From NCBI GenBank assembly GCA_910587075.1, contig CAJUKE010000044.1:1-7688 (forward strand): a stretch of 7,688 bases of DNA, read 5' to 3'. The stretch comes from an uncultured Muribaculaceae bacterium (GTDB taxonomy: Bacteria; Bacteroidota; Bacteroidia; Bacteroidales; Muribaculaceae). The position numbers and the translations under genes are program-made. Under the pieces are notes generated by a model that saw only the letters and a list, made by a program, of their open reading frames with translations, was not told where the DNA came from and did not search any database. Below are positions 6,068-7,688 of the stretch, one piece after another (the first letter of the stretch is position 1; every line of letters begins with the position of its first letter).

Positions 6068-7117
6068 TCAAAAATTTAAGGCCCACACAAGCCCTACCGA
6101 CGGATAGCGTTGCCGCCCGTCCTGCAGCAGGGCGGGCTGGACATCCATCGACAGGTCGGGGGAGATGTCGAAATGCGACAGAGAGGCGTCGACGTAGGCG
6201 TCGACCATAGCCAGCAGGTAAACCCCGACCATGCAGATTACGCACAAGTCGCGGTTGCGCCGGAAATAGTTCTTCTTCGAGCGGAGCACGCGCTGGAGCC
6301 AGCTCTTGTCGATATCCTCCTCCTTGACGTTGGGGGCGAAAAGGTCCATATAGCTCTTCGACGAGGGGTCGTTGTCGAGCAGGTCGGCATAGGCGCGGGT
6401 GTAGTCGGTGAGCATCGTGTTGTTCCAGCTCACGGCGTAACCGAGGCCCATATACCCCCCGACAATGATCGGCAGCTTCCAATAGCGACGGTTGTAAATC
6501 TGCCCAAGCCCCGGGAAAAGGGCCGAGAGCCACACTGCGCGGGTGGGGTTTGGGGTGAACTCGACCTCGCGGCGCACCCACTCGTCAGGCTTGGCCTTGG
6601 CTACGGCGGCCACCGAGTCGGCGGCATACGCCTCGCCGGGGGTGAGGTCGGGAATCGGGTCGGGCATCAGCGACTCTACGGGAACGGTGTCGGCTGCGAC
6701 AACGCGGAGCGAATCGCCCACAGAGCGCAACTCGTCGGTAACAACCTCGGAACCAGCCGGCACCGGGGCCCCTACGAAAATCGAGTCAGGGAGCGAAGAG
6801 GCCGGCAGAGGGCGCGGGTGGCGCGCCACCCCGCGGCTCCCCGCCGAAGACACCGCCGCCGTATCGGCGGCATCGCGCTCAGCGACAACCGGGCGCGCGG
6901 CAGGGCGTTCAGCGACCGAATCGGAAGCGGAACCGCCAGCCTCATCAGCGCCAAGGGGCGCGGCGGCAAGCGGTTCGGCTACCGCCGTCTCCACAGCGGA
7001 GCGCCCGGCGACGGCCGCTTCGGAGGCCGAGGCATCCGGCGCCGACGACACGGCGACAGCGGCGGCAAGCCACACGGCAGCCGACAGCAAATTCGATTTA
7101 AGATTGCCGCATCTCAT
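6068..7117 (-). CDS. DUF5683 membrane protein, first gene of the operon
   Basis: I place the start at the ATG at 7117 (349 residues). The longer frame begins with a TTG at 7141-7139 that lies inside the -7 promoter box and so should not be transcribed. From the ATG the protein opens with a clean signal sequence: MRCGNLKSN, a hydrophobic core to about residue 23, and a possible cut after DASA. Residues 30-185 are low-complexity, rich in Ala, Val, Ser, Pro and Asp. The conserved DUF5683 core follows: RAVWLSALFPGLGQIYNRRYWK (193-214), a membrane segment at about 215-231, NNTMLTDYTRAYADL, SKKNYFRRNRDL, and a second membrane segment at about 291-309. The protein ends in ALNF. Its biochemical role is unknown to me. 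In other Bacteroidota I recall DUF5683 next to mltD, which fits an envelope role. It lies 4 nt before mltD. Confidence 0.85.
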   Translation of the reverse strand: MRCGNLKSNLLSAAVWLAAAVAVSSAPDASASEAAVAGRSAVETAVAEPLAAAPLGADEAGGSASDSVAERPAARPVVAERDAADTAAVSSAGSRGVARHPRPLPASSLPDSIFVGAPVPAGSEVVTDELRSVGDSLRVVAADTVPVESLMPDPIPDLTPGEAYAADSVAAVAKAKPDEWVRREVEFTPNPTRAVWLSALFPGLGQIYNRRYWKLPIIVGGYMGLGYAVSWNNTMLTDYTRAYADLLDNDPSSKSYMDLFAPNVKEEDIDKSWLQRVLRSKKNYFRRNRDLCVICMVGVYLLAMVDAYVDASLSHFDISPDLSMDVQPALLQDGRQRYPSVGLVWALNF

Positions 7118-7138
7118 AATTCTTCGCACAATGAACCG

Positions 7139-7170
7139 CAAATTTAGCCATTTTCGCCAAGTCTGCCAAA
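7139..7170 (-). promoter_or_regulatory. Promoter of the DUF5683-mltD-serB-mtaB-acyltransferase operon
   Basis: On the minus strand TTTG (7170-7167), a 20-nt spacer, and TAAATTTG (7146-7139) match the Bacteroidota primary promoter exactly, with the same spacing as both tRNA promoters. Transcription should start near 7131, leaving a leader of about 14 nt before the ATG at 7117. This places the TTG at 7141 upstream of the transcript and decides the gene start. No operator-like repeat is seen next to it. Confidence 0.82.
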
Positions 7171-7570
7171 TCCGCCCGCGCCTTTAACGCTCATTAGCCA
7201 AACAGTCGCAGCGCTCGGCGCACCGACAGCCACATCGGCCATCCGAATCAGACGCGACGGGGATTGACAGCCTGTAAGGTTGCCTACCATTGGCAATTAT
7301 AAAATTTCGTCTTGCGCCCTTTCAGCCACCCGGTCATCGCCCCGGCGAAACAGCGACGGCTACACATTGTGGCGCAGCCCGTATTGGCCAACCACAATTT
7401 AGAACGTAGCGCGAGCGCCGAGGCCCCGCTCAATCGCTCTCCGCGGCAGGGCAACCAAACGCCACATCCATCGATAGAGAATCCCCTGATCAGACCAAAT
7501 ACATATCACGCTAACATACAACCACTTCCAAATCAATCACGCATATTTTTCGCAAAAACACGCCAAAAAA
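7171..7570. other. Gene-free stretch between two divergent promoters
   Basis: I see no supportable gene in these 400 bp. A 119-codon plus-strand frame starting with TTG at 7312 runs through the promoter and into the tRNA, so it is not real. Two small inverted repeats stand out: TTGCC (7280-7284) with GGCAA (7292-7296) around 7 nt, and TCGCC (7337-7341) with GGCGA (7344-7348) around 2 nt. The right part (about 7480-7570) is AT-rich, as is usual before a tRNA promoter. No CRISPR repeats, insertion-sequence ends or recognisable riboswitch are seen. Confidence 0.5.
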
Positions 7571-7602
7571 TTTGGCCAGTTCAAAGAAACTCCCTACCTT
7601 TG
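7571..7602 (+). promoter_or_regulatory. Promoter of tRNA-Phe
   Basis: TTTG (7571-7574), a 20-nt spacer and TACCTTTG (7595-7602) match the Bacteroidota primary promoter exactly. The bases CTACCTTTGCA around the -7 box are identical to those of the tRNA-Ser promoter. Transcription would start near 7609; the leader then contains a small GC hairpin (GCGGC 7613-7617 with GCCGC 7622-7626) before the mature tRNA. Confidence 0.88.
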
Positions 7603-7636
7603 CATCGCAAAAGCGGCAAAGGCCGCCCACCGCGAT

Positions 7637-7688
7637 GGTGCCATAGCTCAGTTGGTAGAGCAAAGGACTGAAAATCCTTGTGTCCCCG
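7637..7688 (+). tRNA. tRNA-Phe (anticodon GAA), cut by the window end
   Basis: The first 52 nt of a tRNA of about 73 nt are present. They comprise the 5' acceptor strand GGTGCCA, TA, the D arm GCTC-AGTTGGTA-GAGC, the anticodon arm AAGGA-CTGAAAA-TCCTT with anticodon GAA (reads UUU and UUC), the variable loop GTGTC, and the first T-stem bases CCCG. The T loop and 3' acceptor strand lie outside the window. Whether more tRNA genes follow in the same transcript cannot be seen. Confidence 0.93.

Larger units (their letters stand above)
718..7138 (-). other. Predicted five-gene operon (DUF5683, mltD, serB, mtaB, LpxL-type)
   Basis: Five genes run in the same direction with junctions of 4, 25 and 15 nt and a 4-nt overlap. 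Only one promoter-like site is visible, in front of the first gene; I found no TTTG/TAnnTTTG pair at the inner junctions. The last gene ends at a TAG at 718. Co-transcription is inferred from spacing. No Shine-Dalgarno motif stands before these genes, as is normal in Bacteroidota. Confidence 0.7.

Noticed and set aside
6110..7187. Plus-strand frames at 6110-7147 and 6543-7187 opposite the DUF5683 gene
   Set aside because: They mirror the low-complexity Ala-rich region; no promoter or conserved motif supports them.
7312..7671. 119-codon plus-strand frame starting with TTG
   Set aside because: It runs through the tRNA-Phe promoter and into the tRNA; its SSVGRAKD end is the usual false translation of a tRNA.

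Overview
The window reads as a chromosomal segment of a GC-rich member of the Bacteroidota, most likely order Bacteroidales; a Muribaculaceae-like genome would fit, but that family-level guess is inference. The clues are Bacteroidota-type promoters (TTTG, 20 nt, TAnnTTTG), no Shine-Dalgarno sequences before the genes, tRNA genes without an encoded CCA end, and a DUF5683 gene, a family I know from Bacteroidota.

Layout, left to right. At 1-300 a minus-strand promoter points out of the window, next to a truncated zeta-toxin/AAA-type kinase gene (43-294) that stops before half of the domain is made. At 308-520 is a complete single-gene tRNA-Ser(GGA) unit on the minus strand, with promoter, tRNA and terminator. 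A gene-free stretch (521-717) holds a nearly perfect 28-bp palindrome. From 7117 down to 718 runs a tightly packed minus-strand operon of five genes: DUF5683 membrane protein, mltD, serB, mtaB and an LpxL/HtrB-type acyltransferase. Junctions are 4, 25, 15 and -4 nt, and the only promoter I can find is in front of the DUF5683 gene. Between 7171 and 7570 there is no gene I can support. At the right edge a plus-strand promoter drives tRNA-Phe(GAA), which is cut by the window end.

The operon mixes envelope and core-metabolism functions. MltD trims peptidoglycan in the periplasm, and the LpxL-like enzyme completes the acylation of lipid A. The DUF5683 protein is a probable membrane protein of unknown role, packed against mltD. 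SerB carries out the last step of serine synthesis. MtaB adds a methylthio group to t6A at position 37 of tRNAs that read ANN codons; neither flanking tRNA (Ser GGA, Phe GAA) reads such codons.

I do not see a convincing new system such as a defence island, CRISPR array, retron or mobile element. The points most worth a second look are the truncated zeta-type gene wedged between a tRNA terminator and another gene's promoter, the corrected start of the DUF5683 gene, the DUF5683-mltD pair in an operon without parAB or rel, and the palindrome at 631-658.
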